Source: Rugalucina vietnamica (lineage: Eukaryota > Mollusca > Bivalvia > Lucinida > Lucinidae). From it: DNA of 64,000 nucleotides. Made by a program: the position numbers and the translations under genes. The notes beneath the pieces are model-generated. The model ran no database searches. It saw nothing but the letters and a program-made list of their open reading frames with translations, and was not told where the DNA came from. Shown piece after piece: positions 11,042 to 21,872 of the stretch. The DNA is taken from positions 60,445,043 through 60,509,042 of the forward strand of contig OZ024875.1 of assembly GCA_964017185.1 (NCBI GenBank), in the 5' to 3' direction. Each line of letters opens with the position of its first letter. Position 1 is the stretch's first letter.

Positions 11042-12081
11042 TCATTTCATTCTGGCTAATATACAAAATACAGCACCAAGAATCATTATCCACAGTGAGT
11101 AAGTCACCACAGCCTGTCTGTTACACAGATTGGTGTTACAGTAACAAGTTGTTGTCTCCATATGAACTTTGTCTCTATTCCAGTATTCATCTTTTACTTC
11201 ACATCCAGTGGCAACTTCCGTCCCACTACAATATCTCGAGTACCCACGGCCTGAAATGCATAGGTTGCACAGCGGAATGATGTTGGATCATGAAAATGAA
11301 TCGGCTGTATTAAGATGCAGTCTCAGTGGGGGATGGGGGGACGTCCATTGGGGCTCGAAGAAATAGATGGGCTGCTTGTGCCTCCAGGCAAAGATTATAA
11401 ATTGCTGACTATCTTTTTACTGGTAAACCGTTCTGAAGGTCTGAGCCTGCCCAGAAAATGTGGTTCAAATCAAACCATCCGTACATATAACCTTTTGGTT
11501 TACCTTTGTGGTTTTATTTTCAATCACATTTTTGAGTACCATGATATCCTAATGTAGGGTAGAAGTCCCATAGAATGGGAAATGACCATAGCTGTTGACT
11601 GGTACTGGGACGCTGTGCAGCAATTCAAACAAATTGTCATAGGGGTTTTTGGCCATTGCTTCAAGGATGAATCCGTTTGCACAGCACAGAAAAATGATAT
11701 AGGGCATTTCCACGATATTCTCAGTACTATAGCAACCTTATGTCTCTAATAATGCCAATGTGACGTTTAATGTGTGTTGTTTGGGGAAAGAAACTCGCCA
11801 GAACTTTACATTTTATGTGCAAATATACGTATACGTAAACTGTCGGCAAGTTGGGCCCGGGAGCAATGTACGTGCATTCCTAGACCTTTATGTATTTTAC
11901 ACACCACCTCTATGAATATACCTACTTTCTAGACTCCCAATGCTGATTCGATGCATTGATTTGACACAGGAACCGTTGCAGTAGACGGTCTGTACCCCGG
12001 TAGAGTGGAACCCGTCTGTACAGAGCCCACCATACTCACTCTCACAGCGGAAACACTGGATAGCCGGGCTGTCTCTGGTGC
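11042..12081 (-). CDS. Ly6/uPAR-domain (three-finger) surface protein, last two coding exons
   Basis: Exon 12081-11926 (acceptor ATTATTTCAG, donor GAAA|GTAGGT) joins exon 11250-11042 (acceptor GCATTTCAG, stop TGA). Both introns are phase 1 and the join reads SLE-S-RGYSRYC. The two exons give about 120 residues with cysteines in the order expected for a Ly6/uPAR fold: IQCFRCES, GGLC, VYCNGSCV, RYCSG, ATGCEV and the diagnostic TTCYCNTNLCN. They end in a hydrophobic segment (about WIMILGAVFCILA) then ARMK and stop, fitting a GPI signal or short membrane anchor. The signal-peptide exon is missing; it should lie at higher coordinates and was not found. Ly6 proteins are small extracellular receptors or modulators; the ligand cannot be inferred. 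A MITE ends 13 nt before the 12081 exon. Confidence 0.82.
11540..11710 (-). other. Coding-like segment in the Ly6 intron, shared with 37365-37440
   Basis: On the minus strand it reads LEAMAKNPYDNLFELLHSVP and then a Pro/Tyr-rich tail. About 80 bp of it (CTGTTGACTGG, GGGACGCTGTGCA, CAATTCAA) recur in the same orientation at 37365-37440, where the LELMHSVPV stretch is kept but its surroundings differ. It looks like a dispersed fragment of some coding sequence. I do not recognise the parent. Confidence 0.4.
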
Positions 12082-12094
12082 CTGAAATAATGAC

Positions 12095-12313
12095 CATCAC
12101 GAAAGCATGTCCGTATAATGTATACCCCTTATACCCCACTTTTATATAGCAAAACTGGGATATGATGGGTTATACCTAATTTTCTTATTTTTGCTCCAAA
12201 ACATAGATTGTGGGTACTCGTTAGAACCGCCTCGGCGAGGTGGTTCTAACGTGTACCCACAATCTATGTTTTGAGAAAAAGTATCAAAATGTTGGGTAAG
12301 TTTTCGTAATGAA
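12095..12313 (-). mobile_element. Splice-adjacent MITE, copy 2
   Basis: TIR-like ends CATCACGAAAGCATGTCCGT (12095 onward) and GTAAGTTTTCGTAATG (to 12313) flank a long hairpin, GTTAGAACCGCCTCGGCGAG / GGTGGTTCTAAC, with outer arms ACATAGATTGTGGGTAC. The left end, read on the minus strand, is 13 nt upstream of the Ly6 exon acceptor at 12082. Confidence 0.85.
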
Positions 12314-12834
12314 GAGCGATGTCCTGCCGTGAGTTTCCCGTCGGGTGTCTGCGTTTGGATTTTGAATTTAACAGTATCAATTCCTGTACCATCTGTTTTT
12401 ACTTTTCATCGAAGTTTTTTACCTTGACATTAGAACGTGTTATTTTTCAATTTAAAAGTGCAAATAGGAGGTTCATGATCATTACTTTTATCCCTGACAG
12501 TATTACGTATTGCGTTACCTTCGGTGCCAAAACATAAATATCCCAAAATAAATGTGGAAATAGTATAAACGAACATTTTTTATAAAAACAAAAAAGAGCT
12601 AGACGTTTTATCCGTGCATAAGAGATCCTTTTCCTTAAAAAGTGAAGTTAACGGCTAACAAATTGTTATATATATTGTCGGCTTCCCCAGGCTCGCTTTG
12701 CTTTGTCATTCATACCTTGGTCAATTTATCTTTAACATTGTGGTTACCAAACATTACAGCAAATTGCGCTTGTCAACGATAATGCAGCATCCAATTGGGG
12801 GACGTAAAACATGGGGAAAGGATATCGCAGGGTG
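12314..12834. other. Gene-poor stretch, nothing recognised
   Basis: No recognisable coding exon. I looked here for the Ly6 signal-peptide exon on the minus strand. An ATG followed by a GT donor exists near 12760-12706, but the peptide is not hydrophobic, so it was not accepted. Confidence 0.4.
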
Positions 12835-13206
12835 CGTTCACGCTAGTCGCTTTGACCCGCCTCAGATTTAACCCGGCTGGTTAATTTGATCCGGATTGAA
12901 CGTGTTCACAGTACACAGGCAGACTGATGCCGATCAACTTGATTCGGATTAAATTTAAAACCTTAATCCGCTTTGGCTTAATTCGGATCAGTATTGTTTG
13001 GATTGAATCTGCATTAACAAGTAAATAATAAATTGATCGGATCAGTCTGATTCAGATCAACTCTATCTAGTGTGAAATCGATCAAGTTGATCCGAATCAA
13101 TGTGATTGACGATCAAGTGCGAACGCAAGTTCAATGCGAATCAAGTTAATCCTGTCAGATCAATGTTACATTAACGTGTCTAGTCACTAAGTGTGAACGC
13201 GCCCTC
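12835..13206. mobile_element. MITE with AGGGTGCGTTCACGCT termini
   Basis: The left end AGGGTGCGTTCACGCT (from 12830) pairs with the right end AGTGTGAACGCGCCCT (to 13205). The ~375-bp interior is packed with variants of TTGATCCGGATTAA and GATCAAGTTGATC in both orientations, so the whole element can fold. No ORF and no clear target-site duplication. Confidence 0.75.
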
Positions 13207-13383
13207 ACAGTCAGACATGTGGTCTGCTGAACCCAGAACTGTTTACTGAGCTCACCCTAGATGCCTCATTCTACACCAGTGAACAAGAAAACTTGGCCTG
13301 GAACTGTTAGAATTACATTCAAGGGAGTATATATCAGTATAATCACAGATTCACAGGATAAAAATTGCAAGCCTTAATCTTCA

Positions 13384-14478
13384 GCGTCATACCTAGCCGA
13401 TTTTTACACACGATGGCCACACGAATATGAAATTTTCAATTTCGCGCGATTTTCGTCACGAATTTGGTAAAAAGCCAATGTTGAGCCGAAGCATGTACGA
13501 AGCCTACCGATGGACACACGATGAACACACGATTATACCCGATGCAGTCACGAACGATACACGAAGTGGTAGTTTTGCATACGATGTTGATGCGAATGGT
13601 ATGCGAAGGCTTGACGATGTCGTGAAGCCATCGTGAAGCCATCGTGAGGTGTAAAATGTATTCCCGAAAGTGTCCCGAAGGCATAACGACACTTCCCGAT
13701 GCTATGCAAAAATCAATTAATGAGACTAAAAAGTGATGTTGAGAAAACATGATCAGCTTTGTCAGTTTCTTTCTTTACAAAATAAAATTGGAAATGCCAC
13801 CGAGGGCGTGGGAAGAAGATTGCGCCTGTCAGCTCCACCCAAGGTTCCACTCATGACTCCACTCAAAAACTCCAATCCATAAAATACACGGTGTCTATAT
13901 TGAACGAGACCCTTTCATTCGCGTGCAAACATGGTCTCTTTTGAGAAGGTACATTGTATTTCATTTGTATGATTTCGTTGTTGACGTCCACGGTAAAAAT
14001 TACTACCATGACTGTATGGTCACTTTACAACACCGTTCATATTTCTCGGTAACAGTTTGGTTGTATTTCAATCTATCTTTCGCATGAAACTGACACAAAA
14101 CTGTTCTTGAGTTTTTAGTAGATGTAGATAAAAGACTCGTTTGTTGAAAACTGCAGTGGATACTGCGCTACTAGAAAGAAAACAGAGTGCTGCTTGAAAG
14201 ACAACATAATAATAAACAAACCAAATATCTGTAAGAGATGGTGTTTTGCTCCTTTATCATGTTCCAGTTCCGTGTAAAAAAGCAGTGCTGCAGTCTTCTT
14301 CCTGTTTTTCTTGTCTTCGAAATACACCATGTTTTTTGTCAGCAGTACTGAACTTAAGATTTTCTGAGAAAAAGGCCGCGTGTGTGTGGACGTTACCTTG
14401 GGATATATTGGAAAGGCAGAAAATGCAGTTTTAGTTAATATCGTGTTTCCATTGGGATGCCATCGTGTTCTTATTTTT
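13384..14478 (+). mobile_element. ACGATGG element X, copy 1, left part
   Basis: Begins GCGTCATACCTAGCCGATTT, the inverse of the end at 21379. It matches the left two-thirds of the intact copy at 16080-17682. The terminal 300 bp repeat CACACGATGG / CGAAGC-type words; the inner part matches 16430-17240. It stops at TTCTTATTTTT, where the intact copy continues into GTTAGATACG. That continuation lies at 20932, after a 6.45-kb insertion. ORFs such as 13436-13750 (-) recur in both copies but have no recognised domain. Confidence 0.88.
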
Positions 14479-15919
14479 AGCTCACCTGAGCCGTTAGGCT
14501 CACAAGGTGAGCTTATAGGATGGCCATGATCCGGCGTCCGTCCGTCGTCCGTCCGTCCGTCCACAATTTCAAAGATCTTCTCTGAAACCGCTTGGCCAAC
14601 CAAAGCCAAATTTTATATGAAGCATCTATAGGAAGGGGGAACCAATGTGTATATAAGAAATCAAGGTCACATGACCAAGATGGCCGCCATGCCCATATAT
14701 GGTAAAAACCCTTCAAAAATCTTCTTCTCTAGAACCGGTGGACTGATTTCAACGAAACTTGGCATGAAGCATCGATGGCTCAAGCACTACAATGTGTATA
14801 TAAATCATGACCCTGTGATGACCATGACCTATTTTATGGCAAGGTCAACATAGGTCGCCAATGCATTTGAATGGGGAAAACTTTTAAAATGTCATTTAAA
14901 GTCATTTAAAGTGAAACACTTGCAGGAAATGGGCAGTAGGACTGAATATTAATGATTCTGAAAAAAATTGGACCCCAGGGGCTCATATGCCCCCACCCCG
15001 GGGCAATATACATGTATATTACCATAATATTCAAACATCATCTCCTCTGAAACCGCTTGGCCAACCAAAGCCAAATTTTATGTGAAGCATCAATAGGAAG
15101 GGGTAATCAATGTATATATAAATAATCCAGGTCACATGACCAAAATGGCCGCAATGCCCATATATGGTAAAAACCCTTCAAAAATCTTCTCCAGAACCGG
15201 TGGATCGATTTCAAAGAAACTTGGCATGAAGCATTGATGGCTCAAGTACTACAATGTGTATATAAATCATGACCCTGTGATGACCTTGACATTTTTTACG
15301 GCAAGGTCAACATAGGTCGCCAATGCATTTGAATAGGGAAAACTTTTAAAATGTCATTTAAAGTGAAAGTCTTGCAGGAAATGGGCAGTAGGACTGAATA
15401 TTAATGATTTTGACAAAAATTGGACCCCAGGGGCTCATCTGCCCCTGCCCCGGGGCAATATACATGTATATTACCATAATATTCAAACATCTTTTCCTCT
15501 GAAACCGCTTGGCGAATCAAAGCCAAATTTTATGTGAAGCATCTATGGAATAGGGGAATTAATGTATATATATAAATCATCTAGTTCACATGACCAAGAT
15601 GGCTGCCATGCCCATATATGGTAAAAACCCTTCAAAAGTCTTCTCCGAATCTGGTGGACCGATTTCAAAGAAACTTGGCATGAAGCACCAATGGCTGAAG
15701 TACTACAATGTATATATAAATCATGACCCTGTGGTGACCTTGACCTATTTTACGACAAGATCAACATAGGTCGCCAATGCATTGGAATGGGGAAAACTTT
15801 TAAAAAGTCATTTGAGGTGAAAATCTTGCAGGAAATGGGTAGTAGGACTAAATATTAATGATTCTGAAAAAAATTGGACCTAAGGGCTCATATGCCCACA
15901 CCCCGGGGCAATATACTTG
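14479..15919 (+). repeat. CTCACC-family array inside element X, first segment
   Basis: Opens with the AGCTCACCTGAGCC hairpin and a GTCCGTCC microsatellite at 14536-14563, followed by ~455-bp units equivalent to those at 1-1846. It is broken at 15919 by element Y (5-bp duplication ACTTG) and resumes at 18579. Further pieces lie at 19488-19618 and 20552-20931. Confidence 0.9.
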
Positions 15920-16079
15920 AGCGCGGATCTGGTAAAAGGTGTCTTTGGGCATTCAAGTACATTTCATGCTATTAAAATTTAAAAACCATCTAAATTTGAA
16001 ATATTTGGCATGTTCTGATATTTATTTCATACAGCTTTAATATTGTAACACAATCCAAGACACATACTTTTCTTAAGAT

Positions 16080-17682
16080 GGCGTCATACCTAGCCGATTT
16101 TGACACACGATGGCCACACGAACATGAAATTTTCAATTTCGCGCGATTTTCGTCACGAATTTGGTAAAAAGCCAATGTTGAGCCGAAGCATGTACGAAGC
16201 CTACCGATGGACACACGATGGACACACGATTATACCCGATGCAGTCACGAACGATACACGAAGTGGTAGTTTTGCATACGATGTTGATGCGAATGGTATG
16301 CGAAGGCTTGACGATGTCGTGAAGCCATCGTGAAGCCATCGTGAGGTGTAAAATGTATTCCCGAAAGTATCCCGAAGGCATAACGACACTTCCCGATGTT
16401 ATGTAAAAATCAATTAATGAGACTAAAAAGTGATGTTGAGAAAACATCAGCTTTGTCAGTTTCTTTCTTTACAAAATAAAATTGGAAATGCCACCGAAAC
16501 CAGGAAGAGGGCGTGGGAAGAAAATTGCGCCTGTCAGCTCCACCCAAGGTTCCACTCCAATACTCCAGTCCATGACTCCACTCAAAAACTCCAATTCATA
16601 AAATACACGGCGTCTATATTGTAGGCGGGAGATTGAACGAGACCCTTCATTTGCGTGCAAACATGGGTACATTGTATTTCATTTGTATGATTTCGTTGTT
16701 GACGTCCACGGTAAAAATTACTACCATGACTGTATTGTCAGTTACTTTACAACACTGTTCAAATTTCTCGGTGACAGTTTGGTTGTATCGCATGAAACTG
16801 ACACAAAACTGTTCTTGAGTTTATAGTACATGTAGATGTAGATAAAAAACTCGTTTGTCGAAACCTGCAGTGGGTACTGCTCTACTAGAAAGAAAACAGA
16901 GTGCTGCTTGAAAGACAACATAATAATGAACAAACCAAATATCTGTAAGAGATGGTGTTGCTCCTGCAAGATGATGTTGCGTGTAAAGAAGCAGTGCTGC
17001 AGTCTTCTACTTCTTCCTGTTTGTCTTGTCTTCGGAATACACCAAGATTTTTGTCAGAATAGAATCAACAGTACCGTACATCTACTGAACTTAAGATTTT
17101 CTGAGAAAAAGGCCGCGTGTGTGTGGATGCTGATTTTTGTATGTCAACGTTACCTTGGGATAGATTGGAAACGCAGAAAATGCAGTTTTGGTCAATATCG
17201 TGTTTCCATCGGGATGCCATCGTGTTCTAATTTTTGTTAGATACGATGCTTATACGATGGCGATGCGAGGGCTATACGATGTCGTGTTGCCTTCGTAACA
17301 CAATCGGGCAGCATCGCGTCTCCATCGTATTGCCTTCGTGTAGCAAAACTTAGCCGATGGTGCCGATGACCACACGACAGAAGTACGATGTAGTCCCGAT
17401 GTCATATGATGGCCTCACGATGGCTTTGCGAAGGTCACGATGCACTCGCGAATTCAACACGAAATTGAACCATCGTGTGTCCTTCCTGTATTTTTTTGGC
17501 ATGTCAAAGATTTTGATGCCGCTCGCGATGGTGATGCCGATGGCTTAAAAAGTCTCCCGATGGACATACGATGGGTAACGATGCACTCACGAATGGCCCG
17601 ATGTCTACACGATCCCCGCCGAAATTGAAACTTTTCATAATCGTGTGTCCATCGCGTGTTAAAATCGGCTAGGTATGACGCC
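16080..17682 (+). mobile_element. ACGATGG element X, copy 2 (uninterrupted, 1,603 bp)
   Basis: Terminal inverted repeats GGCGTCATACCTAGCCGATT and its inverse bound the element. Both subterminal regions are dense in CGATGG, CACACGA and CGTGTG words. It defines where copy 1 (13384-21379) was split. It contains no recognisable transposase, so it is presumably non-autonomous. Target-site duplication could not be decided. Confidence 0.88.
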
Positions 17683-18387
17683 TGCATTATGGTCAAACGT
17701 TATTTGTATCATGTATGTTGCTATGGTAACCATAGCGCCATAAGGACTACCCTCATTTTAAAAACCAGGTACGCTCTTTGTATTGCATGTTTTATCAAAC
17801 AGTTTGTGAATTCGTGCCTATTGCACAGTCTATGCAGTAGTATAGATGTTAAACTTCAAGAAACACATAGAATTTCGAGAATTTTAGTCTTACCTTCTTT
17901 TATTAATTTACAGTGATTTAAAGACGTTAACGTCATCAACGTCCGAATGTCATCAACATTTTTATGACGTCATGTTTATATTGCATTAACCGTACACCTT
18001 TCAACGTTCATATCTTTGCTATTTATGAAGATAATCTCTTCATATTTTCAGGAAATACTCAGGGAAACTTTGTCTTTCATATGTAAATATTTACATTTTT
18101 CAAAAACCTCCTTAGATGAACCATTAGATATTCATCTGTGTTCATACTTCCATGAACAACATTGTGTCACACGACGTGACGTAATCCAAACTTGACGTCA
18201 AAAAACATGAATCTCGCCAATCTGATTGGACGTTGTAAACGTCGACGCCGTTCCGCTGTTTGAACACACACTGTGTGTAGATTCTCTGTTTGCTGTTTGC
18301 TGGTAAATGTGACCGCCTTAGTGATTTTTGAACAAGCGATAGAGAGAAATGAATGTAAATATAAGCAATGAGTTTAATTTTTCTGTT

Positions 18388-18494
18388 GTTCATGGAGCTA
18401 TGAACCGCAGTGGGTCGCTAGCAAAGCTTACATGAACCCCTTCGGGGTTCATTCACTTTGCACGCGACCCACTGCGGTTCATAGCTCCATGAAC
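18388..18494. mobile_element. Long perfect hairpin within element Y
   Basis: GTTCATGGAGCTATGAACCG...GGTCGC is matched by its exact reverse complement ending at 18494; the loop contains a second hairpin, TGAACCCCTTCGGGGTTCA. Outer flanks TTTTTCTG / CAGAAAAA extend the arms. It may be a MITE or part of element Y. Confidence 0.8.
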
Positions 18495-18605
18495 ACCAGA
18501 AAAATGAAATTCATTTCTTAATTAATATCTAAATTTTGATTTTTCTGCCATAAGACCCCTTTTATCAGATCTTGGCCCACTTGTATATTACCATAATATT
18601 CAAAC

Positions 18606-19487
18606 AATTATATGTTGTCTTTCGCCTCGTACGTCTTTCATGATTGCTTCTGTTTGTATTGTCATTGGAAAAGGTCCCTCAGGACCTTTTCCACAGTGTT
18701 TACTTTAAATATGAAGAAAATTGTACCCATGATCGACTGCTCTCTCTCAATTACGCGTTTTGTCACATAAAGCGCTTAATAAAAACTAGTGAACCCGTCT
18801 ATGTTGACTAGACAGTTCACCGCAAACAATTTAATTTATCCATTGTTGACACTCCCTGTCAAAAAGCGGTAAATATCTAGCAAGCAGTCTCGATCGTGGC
18901 GACTTCTTATCATAGCGCATCTAAGTTAAGATCGTAGATACCCTGATGAGGGGTACAGAAACTATAGGAACTCTATACGGCTGACTTTTAGTCCATCACA
19001 TCGGACCCATGGGTCTCTTTCCGGTAGTGTGGCTGCAAGTCAAAATTCAGAACTCTGTCACAAATCGACTGCACTGCCAAATGGTTTTCTGCACTGTGAC
19101 ATATCGACATATTTGATTGTAATCGTGTTCTCTTTATAATTAGCTTTGATTCTGTAACATCAGAAATTTTAGTTAATGCCTTGAGTGACAGATACACACA
19201 CTGGTCAAGCGTTCATAACAAGAAACGATATTTATACGAAACTGAAACGTATGGGAATCGAAATTAATGACAAACCAGAGAATCAACAACACTGAAATCT
19301 AGAGCAAAAGGTATCAACCTGCTGCTGACCTTTTCATTGTTTTTTTTAAAGAAGCCAACTTGTTTTATGTTGTAATTTGTATATATGTATTCCATGTCTA
19401 TATGTTTATTGCCTATGTGTTTGGTCATTGTCATGTCATATGTAACTCTCCTGTCTATGGAGGAAATAAAGAATACTTACTTACTTA
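18606..19487 (+). mobile_element. Insertion in array with LINE-like 3' tail
   Basis: The satellite is interrupted between CCATAATATTCAAAC and CTCTGAAACCAC. The insert ends in CTATGGAGGAAATAAAGAAT followed by ACTTACTTACTTAC, which resembles the 3' end of a non-LTR retrotransposon with a simple-repeat tail. It also contains a diverged piece of the ~180-bp repeat (18925-19070). No reverse transcriptase is present, so the copy would be 5'-truncated. Confidence 0.5.
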
Positions 19488-19618
19488 CCTCTGAAACCAC
19501 TTGGCCAATTGAAGCCAAATTTTATGTGAGGCATCTATAGGATGGGGGAATTAATGTATATATTGATAATATAGGTCACATGACCAAGATGGCCGCCATG
19601 CCCATATATGGTAAAAAC

Positions 19619-20551
19619 TAGGGATGTCATTTGGTGTCAGATTTAAGGTTCGGACGTTCGGAAACAAACATCCGGATGGTTCGAACGTTCGCATTTTTCG
19701 GATCAGGTCATAACTTTACATGTACGTACATTTACATGTGTGTTAATCTAGTGCTCCCTTGAAAGAACATTCATAATCAAGAGTTACTGGGCTTGGTGTT
19801 GTTTCCGTTGATGTGACGCAGAAACGAAACGCCATGCAATTTAGGAAAATTCGTTCACAAAAGTAACAAACATCACGCTAAAACAGCATTACTCAAAACT
19901 CACTCTATACTGCAAAAGTTAAATTATGCCTTTATCAAAAATTCACAAACATTCACCGAGTTCCCATTTTGTCGAACTGGTGCGTCAGCAAACAAATTCA
20001 ATTTAGTCACATTATACATGTAGAAAATCGTAAAGTATTAATTATGATTTTTTTTTATTCTTTGCATTAACTGGGCAGCTTAAGAATCCGCCTATTTGAT
20101 TTGTCAGATTAAGATCATAGTAACCATACGTGTTTGATTAATCCCAAAATATATCTGTCAATCATCTGACATGTTGTTTTGCTGGGCGACGGTCTGTATA
20201 ATTATTATTTTTAAAACTTTATAAGTGTGAATCAAATCATTTTCAAAAGGAAACAAAAGAGGCCAATTATCATATTTAATCCCTTCTTTGTTTATCATCG
20301 CTTCCCCTTGATGTCCCGTTAATCTGTTACACCTTAGTGACCTTTGACACTACATGTTTAGAAATTCGTATTAAATACCTTGTTTCCTATTCTGCTACGT
20401 AGATATTGTGTATTTTTGTAATATATTAATGGAAATATACCTAAATATTGGACAAGTTGATTTTTAGCGAACGTCCGGATGGTAAAATTTGGATCCGAAC
20501 TTCGGTACGGGATCCGAAGTCCGAACGTTCGGACTCCGGTTGACATCCCTA
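19619..20551. mobile_element. Non-autonomous hAT-type element, 933 bp, 8-bp TSD
   Basis: Ends TAGGGATGTCA and TGACATCCCTA are inverted. The flanking 8 bp GTAAAAAC is duplicated exactly (19611-19618 and 20552-20559), and the host satellite reads through once one copy is removed. The 8-bp duplication is diagnostic of hAT transposition. Subterminal regions carry multiple CGGACGTTCGG / CCGAACGTTC motifs. No transposase ORF. Confidence 0.9.
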
Positions 20552-20931
20552 GTAAAAACCCTTCAAATATCTTCTTCTCTGAAACCAATAGATTGATTTC
20601 AATGAAACTTGGTGTGAAGCATCCATGGCTAAAGTACTACAATAAATGTATAAATCATGAACCTGTGATGACCTTGACCAAGTTTATGGCAAGGTCAACA
20701 TGGGTTGCCCATGCATTTGAATGGGAAAAAAACTGTTAAAATGTCATTTGATGGGAAAAACCAGCAAGAAATTGGCAAATGGACAGAATATTGATTATTC
20801 TGAAAAAAGAAAACGGCCCAAGGGCTTCATCTGCCCCTGCACTGGGGTTAAATACCATAATATTCAAACATGTTTATTGGTATATGCAGCAGACTCAGGT
20901 GAGCGTTTACAGGACCATTGGTCCTCTGGTT
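20552..20931 (+). repeat. CTCACC-family array, 3' segment
   Basis: Last unit of the array that began at 14479, ending CAGGTGAGCGTTTACAGGAC...GGTCCTCTGGTT. It is followed directly by the right part of element X, copy 1. Confidence 0.9.
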
Positions 20932-21379
20932 GTTAGATACGATGCTTATACGATGGCGTTGCGAGGGCTATACGATGTCGTGTTGCCTTCGTAACACAAT
21001 CGGGCAGCATTGCGTCTCCATCGTATTGCCTTCGTGTAGCAAAACTTAGCCGATGGTGCCGATGACCACACGACAAAAGTACGATGTAGTCCCGATGTCA
21101 TATGATGGCCTCACGATGGCTTTGCGAAGGCCACGATGCACTCGCGAATTCAACACGAAATTGAACCATCGTGTGTCCTTCCTGTATTTTTTTGGCATGT
21201 CAAAGATTTTGGTGCCGCTCGCGATGGTGATGCCGATGGCTTAAAAAGTCTCCCGATGGACATACGATGGGTAACGATGCACTCACGAATGGCCCGATGT
21301 CTTCACGATCCCCGCCGAAATTGAAACTTTTCATAATCGTGTGTCCATCGCGTGTTAAAATCGGCTAGGTATGACACCT
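20932..21379 (+). mobile_element. ACGATGG element X, copy 1, right part
   Basis: Nearly identical to 17237-17682 of the intact copy, starting GTTAGATACGATGCTTATAC and ending AATCGGCTAGGTATGACACC. Together with 13384-14478 it sums to about 1,543 bp, close to the 1,603 bp of the intact copy. Confidence 0.9.
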
Positions 21380-21637
21380 AGTAATGGTCAAGTTGTGATA
21401 TATATAACTTGAACTTTGTATATGAAACACTCCACCAGTTAAATAACGAACTCTTTGTCTTACACCGAAAGGTGCTGCCTCGATAAATCAACGGATGAAC
21501 TCTATGAAGACTAGAACTAGAACATGCCAGAACGCCGCTCCTCGATTTCTTGGCCTATGTAATAGGTAAATGTTTTATCATACTTATTTTGTTGAAGACA
21601 AGATCGAAACTGTTTTTCAATATCAACAGCTTCATTT
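21380..21637. other. Short unique spacer
   Basis: No repeat or coding signal recognised between element X and the next MITE. Confidence 0.4.
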
Positions 21638-21872
21638 GAGCCGCCTCGTGGGAAAACCAACAATATGGTTTCCGAACAGGTCCGACGCAAACCGACCTGT
21701 ACAAGCACAGAAAAAGAGCTAGAAGCTTGAAATTTCGGATTTAAGTAGAAGAGGGATTGTACTATCCGAGTAGCGAAAACAAAGGCGCTGATCAGCTTCG
21801 CGGTTACCGCGAAGCTGATCTGCGTCTTTGTTTTCGCCTATGTAGATTGTTAGTTTTCCCATGAGGCGGCTC
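21638..21872 (+). mobile_element. GAGCC-hairpin MITE, copy 2
   Basis: Full-length copy: GAGCCGCCTCGTGGGAAAAC to GAGGCGGCTC. Core hairpin arms use TTCGCGG / CCGCGAA, as in copy 1. Confidence 0.9.

Larger units (their letters stand above)
15920..18578. mobile_element. TIR element Y inserted in the satellite array
   Basis: Left end AGCGCGGATCTGGTAAAAGG and inverted right end GGGCCAAGATCTGATAAAAG are imperfect terminal inverted repeats. The satellite continues across the insertion and ACTTG is found on both sides (15915-15919, 18579-18583), supporting a 5-bp target-site duplication. Without the nested copy of element X (16080-17682) it is about 1.06 kb. No transposase is recognised. Confidence 0.7.

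Noticed and set aside
13436..13750. 104-aa ORF conserved at 16133-16447
   Set aside because: Conserved only because element X is duplicated. No transposase or other motif is visible.
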